A stretch of 64,000 nucleotides of DNA, taken from Climacteris rufus (taxonomy: Eukaryota; Chordata; Aves; Passeriformes; Climacteridae). Location: contig VZRZ01001217.1 of NCBI GenBank assembly GCA_013398175.1, positions 1,666,465 through 1,730,464 on the forward strand, written 5' to 3'. Of this stretch, positions 20,801 to 33,515 are shown in pieces; the first letter of the stretch is position 1; the number at the start of each line of letters is the position of its first letter. The notes under the pieces were generated by a model. The model saw nothing but the letters and a program-made list of their open reading frames with translations, was not told the DNA's origin and ran no database searches. A program made the translations under genes and the position numbers.

Positions 20801-23800
20801 GACATAGTGAATTAGGAATTGCTGGGTGTGGTGATACTTGTGTCAGGTGTTGGTCCATAGCTGGCTGCAGCTCCAGAGGCACCTGCTGGTGAACTGTTCC
20901 ATTCAGGACAGATCGGAGGAAAGGAGCCATGTGTGTCTCTACTGGTGAGGGTAGTGGCTGGAGTAATGTTTCCACTAGAATGTAACTGTCTGTACTGCCT
21001 GTGTTGTAGAAAGAGAGGGTAGGAAAAATACCTGAAGTTATATGCTGATTAGTCATGTACAAAGGAACAAATCCTGAGGAAAACTTTCCCTCAGCTATAA
21101 TGCTTACTCATGGTGGGTGTTATGGTTTCTTAACTAGAGGCTCAGTTTGGGATTAATGCTACAGAGACACACCCAGGGAATGACTACGGCAGGAAACAGC
21201 AGCCCAGTTAGTCCTGGGGTTCCAGGCAATTTGTACCTGGTGCTGATGTTGGAAGCTTTTTATTTTTCTGAGAAACTTCTGTAGTTTGAAAAGCTGAAGA
21301 TCTTTTTGCTGTGTGTGTTTTAGCCTTTCTGATGAAAAGTTGCAGTTTTCTATGGAAAGCAAAGCCCCCCTTTGGAGGGGACCGTACTGAGGGATATACA
21401 GGTTGTTTTAAATGGAAAAATTTCCTACCAGCTCCACACATTCAAAATAAACTGGTTTTTAATGAGCTTCCCAAGTGACACTAAAGTTATTTCAGTAATT
21501 CTTGTGCAGGCAGAGCACCCTGAGATTGGCATATGGCTGTGTTCATTGCAAGCTGTCCAAATTCAAATTATTTTTCAGACAAGCAATTTTCATTCCAGGA
21601 CTCCTTGTGCTGTGCAGGAGCAGTCACAGAACGCCTTGTTTTCAATAATAAATTTACTGTTATCTATAATAACTTTTATAATGTGAGACCTTGGATTGAG
21701 CTGTGTGATCTAACAGCTGTGATTCCTAAGGACCTGCAGGAAAAGCAGCTCTGGCTGTTTTTGCAAAGAATCAAACCGATTCAGAGCGAAGGTACATGAA
21801 TTTGTGCATGATTTGAAGGTAGTTTGTGGGCTTTTACTCTCACTCAAATTTAAATGGTTCCCAGATTTCCAGTGGAATGATTTTTGACACTTGAATACTG
21901 GTAAAGACAGAACCCTTTAAAGCTTACAGGGGATGTGTGGTTTGAGTGGCAGCTGAACCTCTGTTCAGCAGAGAAGGAGGCAGGTGGACTCTGGTGCATG
22001 TGAATGGAAGTGGCTAAAACATTAGCAAGCAGAACATGGCAGAAAAATCTTTTGTTAGGTTCATCTGGGGCTGTCTGGGGAAGTGTTGGAGTGCAAATGA
22101 TGAAGGATGTGAAGATTGGGATCTGCAGGAGAAAGAGGTTGAAAGATCATGAACAGCAAAGGAGACAGTCAGTCAGGGAAGCCCAGCTGTCCTAATCATG
22201 GTTGTTTTCTCCTTATGCTCTCTCCTTGCCATCACTCAAAGCAGATGTGTCTTTTTCTCCTGGCCTACTCCCTTTTTTTCCTGAGACTGTGAGGGCCACA
22301 GCACAGCTGAGCTCTCTTCCAGGCACAGCTATTATTGGGGATGTGCTGTCCGTGCTGGGCTCCAGGCCCAGCCCAGGCTGACAGCAAAGGCCCTCATGGC
22401 CATAGCAGTTGTGTTGCCGTCAGCAGAGGGAGCAGAGCTCAGAGGAATGCCTGCACTAACCCAAAAGGATCTCACAGGGGAGCAACAACAGGGGTGCCCT
22501 GGTGCATGGTGAACCTGGATTTACTCTTAAATTTGCAGTGCTGCTGGAGCCAAGTGTTCAGGCAGTGCTCACCTCACAGTGAGTGTCCAGTGGAGTGAGG
22601 AGCTTTGGGAGGAGGAGGACATGGGATGTAGGAATGGGAGCCCATAGCAGACAGGCCCTCTGCAGCTGCAGGTTTTCATATGTTCACCTCACTCATCATC
22701 TGTTTGTGGCATTGGTGATTCCCATGACCTTGGGATTTTGCTGTGAAAGGAAAATTTGAAAGCCTACCGTCATTTATTTATAATTATAAATAGTAATAAA
22801 AACAGAGACAGTTTCTGGGCTCAGTACATTCCTCGCAGCAGGATTCCCCCTTGACACCAATCTCTGTTCCAGGCTGCCCTCCATTCCCTTTCTGCAGTAA
22901 ACTTTCCCTCCTGCAAACAATAACCCTGTGTTGCTTCCAGTAGCTCAATTGTACCATGGTGTTGGTCTCTCCCACCCCAAGGCCTGCTGCACTATTGCTG
23001 TGCCCTGATGGAGAAAAAGTTGAAGCAAGGAATCATCCAGAAATTTAAATTAGTCTGTAAATTAGGTTCAGAGAAGTGACAGCCAAGTATGCAATTTCTG
23101 CATGTTTCCAAACAAACTGTATGTTTTCTCAGAGCTTTTAAAGCAAGTTTTATAGGCTGAGTATGGCAAAAATCAGTGTAATCAGCAAATACTGACCTTT
23201 GTGGTAGAACAGGATATTGGGTTTGGTAATTGTGGTCCAGGTCAGGTGATCTAGAGCTGGGAGGAAGATCAACTTAACTGGCCTCTTAATGTGATCTGAT
23301 GTTTCTCAATATCTGATATCTAGGAATATATATCATGTCAAAAAATGATGAAGTTAAGATCCGGAAGAACAGCGTGGATGTTTTAAAACAAAAAAAATTG
23401 CTTTTTTTCTCTTTTTTTCACTTGAGCCAAAATCTTGCAATATTTTTAAAATAAGAAAATAATACTGTAAGTATATGGTAGTATGGATCTAATACTTGCC
23501 TGGAATAAGGAATCAGATCTCAAATGTCTTGTACCTGAGTTGTTATTAAAAAGCTTAGGCAGTACATGGGTTTCAGCTTTACTGAGTGACACCAGGAGAG
23601 AGTGTGGCCATTTCGTGGTTTGGGCTGGTTGACTGAGTTTTGTGACGAGCCTGAAAGTTAAACAGTGATAAGGACTCAGGCAAGACTTTGTAGAAGGCTT
23701 TTTTCTCTTCCCCTGGTCCCCAGTTTTGTCAACATGTGTTAACCTGAGCTTTGTGGGAGTGACTGAAACGTCTCTTTGATATTTGTGTGGATTTAGATAG

Positions 23801-24100
23801 GACTGAATTTGGGTAACTCATTTGTACCTCAGAGAGAGAGCAAAACTGGGGTTCTTACATCCTTGTCATGAGAAGCCTGCTCAGTGGAAGCCTGAAGGTA
23901 ACCAGAGCAGGTTTGCACAAAATAGTGAGGAGGGCTTTGCTCCTTGAAATGAATGTATCTTGAGTTTTGTCAGCTTCTATTTTAAATATTTATTCTTTAA
24001 CCTTTATCTTTAACCTTTAACCCCCTCAGTATTCATTGAAATCCACAGTCCTTTAAACACCAGGCTGCCTCAAGGCCTCAAGGGCATCACCAAGTTGCCA
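17806..24100. other. Intergenic, no gene recognised
   Basis: This is unremarkable AT-rich desert sequence. An 18-base perfect AT palindrome lies at 22775-22792. The somewhat GC-rich part at about 22300-22640 has a short open frame without resemblance to known proteins. Imperfect repeats of the type tttaacct occur near 23997-24023. Confidence 0.5.
22775..22792. repeat. Perfect 18-bp AT-rich palindrome
   Basis: The sequence tatttataattataaata is identical to its reverse complement and is centred on AATT. It carries two TAATTA-like homeodomain half-sites and could extrude as a cruciform. It may have arisen by chance in AT-rich DNA. Confidence 0.85.
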
Positions 24101-24130
24101 GTCATCAGCTGAGCTCTAGCAGCTGATGAC
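24101..24130. repeat. Perfect 11-bp hairpin with 8-base loop
   Basis: gtcatcagctg at 24101-24111 and cagctgatgac at 24120-24130 are exact reverse complements around the loop agctctag. Each arm contains a CAGCTG E-box, so this is also a pair of bHLH-type sites in mirror orientation. Confidence 0.85.
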
Positions 24131-27100
24131 ATGTTTCTGTAAATGAGTGCTTGCAATTAATATTAAGGGAACTGAATGTACAACTTCCCTGGTGAGATTT
24201 GGCCTTTTTGGCAAATTTATAATATTTTTTCTTTTGTTCATTTTACTCCAGAGACATCTTTTTGCCTTTATTCCAATGGAAATTAAAGAGCTAACCTTAG
24301 TCAAAGTTTAAATTTGTTATTAGTGTTACATTATATATTCAGAAATCTAATCAAGTCCAATTTCACTCAAGGAAATCAGCTTCTGCTTTGAGCCCAGCCT
24401 TCTTTTTCTTTCACAAATTGTGTTGCATTTTGGTGGTCAGAATTAAAATTAACCACCTATTCACCTGGAACCAAGATAATACTGAAACTAAGGCAGCACA
24501 ACCTCATACAGTCTTACAGTGGGCTGTGGGAACACACATTTCTGAGCCTACATTTATTGCCCCTTAATATCTGTCAGCTATAGAAGCTCATACTTATGTG
24601 CAATATTCCACTTTTAAGACTCCTCCTGAAGAATGGGGAAATGTTGGATTGGATTGATTTTAATACCACTGAAAAACTTTGCCATTTTTAAAAATGTCAG
24701 CATCTGGATGCGTCTGAAGTTGCCACTGATGGAAAAAAGTTCTTTCTGTGGCTGCACAGAAAGTGATTTTGACAGAAGACTGGTCTGAATTGTTTAAATA
24801 TTGTACATCTGTGAATTTCTAGAAATTCCATTAAATTGCCTGGGCATATAGATGAACTGAGCATCAAACCAACTTTGATGGAATAATAAGTACTGGTTTT
24901 TGAAATTGAGGAAGTCAGTCAGTCAATGGAGCCTGTGGATGGAAGAAGGGGAAGGCCCTCTGTGGAGCTGTGTAAACACAGTTCTTGCTGTATATAACTC
25001 AAAATAAGACTTTGCAGCTTAATGCAACTCCTGAGTTCTTACATCGTACATCTTCAGCCTTTCCTCCATAAAAGGGTCAGTAACTTCTGTTAGAGCTGTT
25101 TGCTTTGAAATGGGTTATTCAGTACTGCATCCATCTAACCCAAAGCTTTTCCATCAACACTACACTGAAAGTTTCCTGTTCTTTGGTTTTCTGTGGTCTA
25201 CCTTCTTACTCACCATAACCTCTGCACTGCCAGCTCATACACGACTTGTAAGTTCTGGCTTGTGTTTGGTTATAATGGGAGCTCTTCAACTCATTAATTT
25301 GGTTATTAATTCCATCGGGAAAGATTGAAATATGAGTTTGAAAGCAAAATGTTATCTACTAAAAAGCCTCTTTTACTAATATGTAAAAAATGTCCAGTTC
25401 CATCTAAACCCTGCTTTTTTTGTCTAAGGATATAACATCCTGGTGACAGAGACACACTTACCATATTATTTTTGGCCCATTCACAATGGCTTTAATTCTG
25501 TCTTGTTTCAGCCAAAGTTGTGTGAAAAGGGGTCAAAAAGGAAAATGTAGTAGCCACACTAAGAAGGTCATTTTTGCTTAATATGTTGGGTGTGCTCACT
25601 TAAACCCTGGGGCTTAGTATCTGAGGAACACTTGATTGGCTTGGATGAAGTACAAGTGCTTCTATACTGGAAACGAATCCTGATAGATTTTACAGGATGT
25701 TTTGAGTTCCTAAAACACAAACGTCTGGATGAGGGCGAGTTAGAGGGAAGGAGGAGCCTGCTGGGCTTGCCTCTGGAAGAAACAACAGATGCATAAGCAC
25801 TCATTTGCTTCTGAGGAGGATGAGTGAGAGGGCGTTGGGACAGTGACTAAGGCTGACAGCTCCTTGATGGCTGGGGAGATGGGACTTACACGCCATTTCC
25901 ATTGTGTTAATGCAACTTCAAAACACAAATGTCAGGCTCGGTAACTCTCTCTGCTCCGCGGAGCAGCCACAAAGAAACAGCCAGCAGAATCATGTGAAAT
26001 ACTGGCAGTGGCAGTGAAAAAGTTCCTCTAACTCCTGCTGAGATTTCCTTGGGACTGGGAGTGATTGCTGCAGGGCAGGTGTTCAAAACAGCATGACAGA
26101 CAAGGGAACAGCTTTAGGTTTATACAAGTAAAGAGAACTGTGATAAATAACCACCAGAGATGGAGTGGGAAAAAGGTGTGTAGACCAGGAGATGCTCCTG
26201 CTGCTGAGATGCCTCTGAACTGTATTTTCTACACATGGTTCATTTTTTGGGGAGAAGAAGTCTCCAGAGGTGCTTCTCTACCTCTGGGGAGTGGAGAAGG
26301 CAGGAAGCTGCTGCTGTGCAGCTGAGTCTGTGCTGCTTGCTGGGAAACATTGGGTGGCAAAGATCTCCTTTCTCGTTTCAAATATGATCAACAACCTACT
26401 GAATAAGCCACTTCAGCCTTGGTTTATATCTGCCTTTGAATCTTTGGAAGGTTGATGTTCACTGGAATATTTCTACTAAAATCCTGACCTTTTTTGCTAT
26501 AGTGTTATCCCTATGTGTATATTCAGCAATTATTTAACAAAATGTTAGGACTCTTAACCATCAAAATTTGATGGAATTTGAGTTATGCTAGAAAAGGATG
26601 AAAAATATATTTAATTCCAGTACCTACCTACTAACAATTTATTTAGTTATCATCCTGGTCTGTATTTAGATAAAATTTGAAATTAAACTATAAGGCACAG
26701 AAAGACCACCAAAATGTTTTATTACTTGTTTATCTTAATGTTCCTGTTTATATAGGGAAAAAATATTTATCTGAAGATATTGTGCATGTAAAATTAACCT
26801 GTTAAACACAGAAATAGAGAAAAACTTGTGTGAAATACTATGTTCACATTAGAGGCTTGGAAAAAAACTGGACAGCCCCTCCCAGTTGAAAAATCATTCT
26901 GTAGTGAAATTAACAACAGAAATAATGTCTCAAGGAAAAAATGCCAAGAAAATAGAAGTAGTCTAAACGTCTTTGTGTGACTTAGATCAGGAAGAAGGAA
27001 AACAGGGACAGTGTTCTTTTCACAGAGAAATGGACAGTAATCACCAAGTGTGAAATAAGTCAATTACGTCTTTCCACTCTTTTTATCGGAAAGCAGTCAG

Positions 27101-28639
27101 AGCCTTTTCCTGCCGGCTTCACCTTGAGGAAGGAAGGGCTGAACTGAAAAACTGGGAAAAAAAAAGTTTTGACTTCTAGCTTTTCTACTAACTTTTTACA
27201 TGTCTTTGAGCAAGGGACTGATTATTTTTTTAGCCTTGTTTGCTCTGTTTTGTGAAATGAGGATAGGAAGTCTCTTTTTGTTATCTTCACACATGAGATT
27301 TTTCTTCTCTAGCTCTAGTCATCATTAAACCCCTAAAAGACTGAAGAAGTTAACATTTTTTTGTCCAAGTTAATCTCTTCCTAGAGGGCAGAGACGGGTG
27401 AGCACCTACATCCCATCCCATTGATGGGATGAGTTGGCATTTGAATGTGCCCAGCCCCTTTGGGCAAGGAGATTGCTGTTCTCAGTCAATTCCTGATGCT
27501 TGTGAGGGGACTGTAAGCATGGACTCTCTCTGCACAACACCTTGCATATTTGGGGTCCAACTCTGGTTTTGTCTGTACTGGAAAATATGAACTGGAAGCA
27601 GGGGTATGATGGGAGGGGTAGAAAACCCTATCTGAGTGGCTCCTAAGACCCCTAACCTCCAGGCTTCTGTAAGGCAGGACCACTTCCAGTAGGATACTCT
27701 CATTAGAAAATGAATTCAAACATTCAGCAGCATGATTTGCAGAGACTTGGACAAAAGGTTAATAAAAAAGTGTTTCTGGCAACAGACTTGTTCTCAAAAC
27801 TTTTTTTAAGCCAGCTTTACTCTGCATCATTTTGCAGGTAATTAGCACCTGTGTGCATGTGCAGTGTGACATTTTCACTAAGCCCAGAGCCATTTGCATT
27901 TCTGTGCAGAAATCCTATCAAACACATGGTTTGGCACAAGTCACACATGGAGTGGGTACCTGAGTGGAGTTCATACCTTGTAGGTTTATTCAGCCGGAGG
28001 TGGATGGATCTGCTCTTTTCAGACTGCTTTTCTGAAGAGTTCACCTGTCTAAGAGTAGTAATGAAAGAATAAAAAAGGCTTAAGCCCTCAGCCTTGCTTG
28101 AAATAATAGGAATTAGACCCTAAAGTCAGCACCAGCACCCAGAAACGCTGAGGGACACTGTGGGCCTGCAGAACTCCAAACAGCCTGTGCTCCCTGTCCT
28201 GGGGTGTCACCCCCCTCACACAGGGCAGCTGCAATCCTGAATCAGCTTTTGTTGTCCTAAGAATGTTTATGCTTGTGAGAGCAGAGAAATCTTAAAAACA
28301 AAACAAAAGCCCCCAAAACCCAAGCTGTGATTTTCTTCTCTGTGTGCATATGTATTGTTTCTGGCTACCATGTCATTTTTCCTCTGCAGTTTGGCTTTGT
28401 TGAGTTGATAGTATCACTTTGGTCAAACCAACTACATTTCCAGACCTGGGCTGCATAGCCCATTACCGAGGTGAACAGAGAGGTTTTTAACAAATAACTT
28501 TATTAAGCTGTTATGCTTTTTGCTCAGCAAGAAAATGTTCAATGTGCAGGATCCCAGTTCTTTGGGCTGTCCTCAAACCAGTTGGAATTTGCCCACCTTT
28601 TCATGAGGTGCTTTTTTTTCTTGTCACATGTTCTGTGCT
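24131..28639. other. Intergenic, no gene recognised
   Basis: No supported features. The 72-codon frame at 25110-25328 encodes a hydrophobic sequence by composition, but nothing identifies it as a gene. Confidence 0.5.
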
Positions 28640-28770
28640 GTTTGCCCCACGAGTTACAGATGGTAATTTTAATTTAAAAACCCAAATGTAATAAATTCAG
28701 CAGATTAGTATTTGGCCGGGATTGAGTGCTGAGATTGTTCAATTGACTATTATGGAAAACACATCAGCCA
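28640..28770. promoter_or_regulatory. Candidate homeodomain-motif cluster
   Basis: This short stretch contains GTAATTTTAATTTAA, GCAGATTAG, TTCAATTGACTATTATGG and CAAATGTAATAAA, all homeodomain-type cores, within about 120 bases. It is a guess at a conserved element, based on motif density alone. Confidence 0.2.
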
Positions 28771-30297
28771 ACCTTATCCCTGACCAGAAGCAATGGTTCC
28801 ATCCTCTTACAAACAAAGCCTTTGTTTTGTCTTCCTTGTGCTGTGATTCTGGTCTCTACTGTGCATTTGTTTCCAAAGCAAAATAAAGAATTCATAATCT
28901 TTGGCAGTTGAAATATTTCAGCTTGGATTTCCCTGTTACACAACTTACCTACTAGCTGATCGAATAGGAGATGACCTCAGTGCTGAGGAACAGTATTTCT
29001 TCAGATGCCTTCAGCCCTGTTAGTTTCTGGCTCTAAAGCAGAGTGTAAGGATCAGGGTGCTGGTGCTGCTACCCCACATTCAGTGCTGCAGAACCACTGA
29101 AACCTGTCTGTTTGATCTGGTTTGTGAAATGAAAACACAATATTCATATTCCCTGTGATGAAGGGCAGAGGGTTATGGATAATCAGTGTGTGTCATACAG
29201 CCCTTGACTGTTTTACCTGCATTCAGCCTATTGCTTCCCCCTGGTTAGTTATAATATGTCTAGACTTTTGGCAGATTTAATGAATAAAATCATAATGGCA
29301 ACAAAAGATTTCATTTTTCCACCAAATGTGCATCAAACTGAGCTTGGCTTGGAGTGCCAACACCTTCCTGCAGCTCAGACACTCCTGTCACATTGCAGGG
29401 TATGTTCTAGGGACAGATTTGAGCTTTCAAGTGTAACCGTCATGAAACTGAACTTTCCAATGAGTCCTGTGATATGACTTCCTTATTATTTTGGCCACTC
29501 TGTTCAGACAGGTTTTAAGTGTTTCATTTTTTATTCCCAGGCATTGAAAACAAGAGCCAAAGAAGCCTAGCAGAGGAAAGCAGAAGAACATATAAAAGGA
29601 TGTAAGGTACTGGACTGCTCTCTATTTTATTTATTTGGTACTTTATCAGTGTAAACTGCACAATCTAACCACTGGGCATGATGGGGTTTTCAAAAAAACT
29701 ACTGTTAATTTAGAAAGTGGATAGACTATCTGAGTAAGAACAGCACCAGTATTAGGCCTGAAAGATGAGCAATGACTGTGTCTTAATTTTTGGATGAATA
29801 TTTGTAGCATTAACGTTGAAAGTTGAACAAGAGAGAGGAGTGAAAATGGAAAAAATCACATTTCTTTACAGGTCCTCTGCCAGCCATTTGATTTCTCTGA
29901 GAGTGCATTTTTTCACATTTAGTAACAATGGTTTGATTTATTTGAGTGTGAGAGGCCCTTGGCCAAGGCCAGGGGTTTGTTATGCATTACGTGTCTTGCA
30001 CATATAGGGACAGCTCTGCTCATAGCACTTGCAAAGTGCAGGAGCAGCAGCAAAGACTCACAGAGGTGCTGGTTGTTTCCATGGGGCCATGGAAAAGGCC
30101 AAGGAGCAGGTCACTGGCACAGCCAAAAGTAAAGCCCAAGTGTGCTGACTGCTGAACTCGTGTCCTGCTTACTAAACTTTGCTTCCTTTAGCAGGAAAAT
30201 GGCAGCCAAAATGCTGCAATTGTCTGGGATGGGAACAGGGATGGGAAAGATGCTGAGAAAAAAACATGTTCAGCTTTTTATGAATCTGCCATTATCT

Positions 30298-30325
30298 GCA
30301 TTTGTCACTAGCAGTGACAAAATGC
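30298..30325. repeat. Small hairpin, 12-bp stem with one bulge
   Basis: gcatttgtcact at 30298-30309 pairs with agtgacaaaatgc at 30313-30325 around a 3-base loop (agc), with one extra A in the right arm. The inner 9 pairs are perfect. Confidence 0.75.
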
Positions 30326-33300
30326 CTGTGCAGTTTTTGTCTGTTGAGTTCTGCAGCTAACAAATTTATTAGTGGGTCTTGACTTCTCATAGTCCCTCTA
30401 TTTCAACATTTTCCTCTGCATAGTGTCTGCACAGCCAGACACTTCATTGAATTGTTTTATAAATTCCCAGTGATGAATAGTATTAATCACCCAGTAGCAA
30501 TATATGAAATTAGGTCTCTGGAAGTGGTGAAGGGGTGTAAACTTGAATGTTGGCAAACCATCCTTTAAGGAAGAGTTGGACAGATGTTCTGTGCCTTCTG
30601 CTGAAGCCTTTACACGCTGGCACACAACATGGACAGTGGTTGCCATCATCTTTTCTTAGGCTGTTTTTCCATTTGTGAGAGGGAACAATGCTGCGGTATC
30701 TGCAGCACTCGTTGTGTTCCCGGTAGGAAATGGATAAAGCACACTGAGCACATGGGAACAGAGCAAAGCCTGCCAGCCCCAAAGATGTGCTGATAAGTAC
30801 TGCATGGGTAAGAATCAACATGCCCAGAGCATGACAGGAGTGTTGGGCTCAGAGTCGTTCTCCTGAACAGTGAGTTGATTTAACTACTATCCCTTACCAC
30901 TGAGACCTAGATTTATGTGTTTGTAGTCATTTCTGTGTCAATACGTCAGTGCTTAATGCAGATCAGTTCTCTCTAAAGTAGGCAGGAATGATCAAATTTC
31001 CTCTTTACTGATGGTTGAACTGGAGCCACAGAAAGACTTCATGATTTGTTCACATAGCCAGCCAAGATGGAATAAGGGATTCCCAATTCTCAGTTTGTTG
31101 TTCTAATGAGTGGTAGAGTCTGTTTCCATTCCCAAGCAGTAATGTCTATCCTAAACTCATTAAGAATCCTCCTTCCTATTCCATATTCCAAACTAGAACA
31201 AACTGTACTGAGCTGACCCCAGTTGTGAAGCTATAAATTTAATTTACAAGGTCATTTATATGGGAGGAGAAGTAGTGTCAAAATACAAGAATCTATGCAA
31301 GGAGAAAACAGAAGAGGCATGGATAACATAACCCCTATAAAATGTCTCCACATGTGATTTGTGTGGAAACAGTTGCTCTAAGATCAGAAGGAAATCTGTT
31401 GCTCTTGGCAAAACTGGTAATTCTACAGCTCAGGAGTTACTCGGGCCTCTGTGTGATACTTTCTGAGTTATGGATTTATCTTAAAGACTTCCTGTTTTGG
31501 AGCTCTTGGTCCTGCCAAGATGTTTGTCTTAGCGTGATTCAGTTCTGTTATTAGAATGATGGCAGGATTTACAATGAGCTGGTAAAAGATTGAAACATAG
31601 AACAGCAGCAAGCATGAAGATGAACATAGTCTGGAATAAGAGGTAGAAAGTCAAGAAGAAAATTTGAGACCAGCTGTTGATTTCGCAGTACTTTAGGCAC
31701 TCTGTGCTTTCTGTAATTCCGTCAGTCCAACGAGCCTGTCCTCACTGTAAGCACTTGTTAGCTCTACAAACCTTTTTCTTTCCCTGCCAGCTCGCTGTTG
31801 TAGTGCAGTGTGGTCAGAAGCAATAGAAGAAGGAAATCGAAATAAATTAAATTGTTTTGATTTAAAAAATATTAACAATGCCTTTACGGAAGTAACTAGA
31901 GGGTATGGTCTCTAAAGCTCTTCTGTACTAGGTGCTGACACAATTCCTGTGCATGTAGGGGTGGTCTGTTCTTTGGTAGCTACTCCAAGTGATGTTCATC
32001 AAAATAGGGAACAACCACCTCTGGTTTAGGCTGCTGAAACACAGAGTTCATTTTGAAGCTAATGAAGGCAATTATATCTGCATACTATGGGACTGGGAAG
32101 AGACAGCTGAAAAATAAACCGTTGCTTGGCAAAAGGTTCTGACCATGCACGGTCTTCCAAAGGCATTAAAGGGTCTTGCCATCAGTAGGAAACACTACAA
32201 AATCTTTCTCTTTAGAAAACTTGTGAACCTATTACCATGCTGACCATGTCCTCCCAAGACCCCAACCCTGCCAAGACCCAATCTACCTCATACTAAGTAG
32301 CAACAAAAAGACATGAAATCAGTTTATCTTAAAATCACAAATCAATGCACTTGGGAGAAAAATTGTATCAAAGCAGAGTTGGTAACTCCCAAAGACAGGG
32401 CAGATAGAAACCCATCTTGTTTGGGCACGGTGAGTGCTCTCAATTTTGGTCAATTTGATGCATCAGGGTTTCACTCAGGTGCTACCAAAATGTGGTTTCA
32501 TAAAATAGAGAGACCAGGAAAATAGCATTAAAAAGCACAGCAGAAACAGGTACTTTACCAGCAGTGCTTGAGGTATTGGGCAACACTTTCCCTGCAGGTT
32601 CAGCTTTCTTTCCCTAGTAGCATGAATCTCAAGGAAATGGATTCAGGAGTGATGTTCTCATCTGAGGTTCAGCCACACTCTAAAGGAAATATTAGCAAGC
32701 TTGGGAGAGAATGTAGATAGAAAGAAACCCCAAACTACTCAGAGCTGCTGCTTTTCTAAGCTTTTCTGGGTAGGACATATGAGGAAGGAAACTTTGGTTC
32801 TGATGAAAGTAGTGAGAATTTTTCTTTTCTCTTCCAAGGGGCCAAGATTTTACCCACACCTCAAGAGCAGGCGAGTCTGAAAGAGAAGGTACAGTGCCTC
32901 TTGTTCAACTGTAGGCAAATCACTGGGCTAAGCTGGGTGATCTGGGCATAATTCAGCATTTCTTCTCCAGACACTGGAAAGATGAGGGAGCTTTTGGAAA
33001 GTGGGTTCTGACTTAAATGTCAGAACTAAAAAATAAAACAGTGTGACTGGATAAATGAATGGCATGAGATGATGGATTAACTCATACATTTGCAGTTACT
33101 CACCTGGTCTCCTCCACAGTATAAAGTCACCTTCTTCCTTTCAGTGGCAGGTTTTGTTGTCACTTGTAGTTAATATTGTAATTAAATAAACATAGATTTG
33201 GCATGAAATTTATGCTGGCCTCTCTCACATTCACGAAGTAAGGAAAGAGATACCTATCTGACCTGGCCCTATGGGACCAATCAGTCAAAGGGTTTGCTCT

Positions 33301-33490
33301 ACAGAACAGTTGTTTAGATAGCAATTCACAAGATTTACAGGGGAGATAAATTATACTGGACTCCAAACCACGTCATCTCCCTTGCTTGTCTGAAGGTCAA
33401 AAGGGGAAAAAAACATTTATGAACGGATAGAGGACAGGATGGAGCTGAGCTCTCACTCCCACTCCCTCACAGATGTATGTATAACTGTTT

Positions 33491-33515
33491 TATATATATA
33501 CCTATATATATATAT
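33491..33515. repeat. (TA)n microsatellite
   Basis: There are five TA units, then CC, then about six more TA units. Such repeats are often length-variable between individuals. Confidence 0.9.

Noticed and set aside
20870..20895. Minus-strand CTCF-like core (ccagcaggtgcctctgg)
   Set aside because: Two mismatches at informative GGCR positions, weaker than the site at 15265 and with no supporting context.
25110..25328. 72-codon hydrophobic frame resembling a small membrane protein
   Set aside because: Hydrophobicity follows from T-rich codons. No upstream promoter, splice context or homologue recognised.
27409..27432. Small palindrome around catcccatcccattgatgggatg
   Set aside because: Short arms of 5-8 bases in a simple cccat repeat. 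Expected by chance.
30510..30821. Cys-containing 103-codon minus frame
   Set aside because: Cysteine spacing fits no zinc-binding or secreted family that I know, and the length is within chance.
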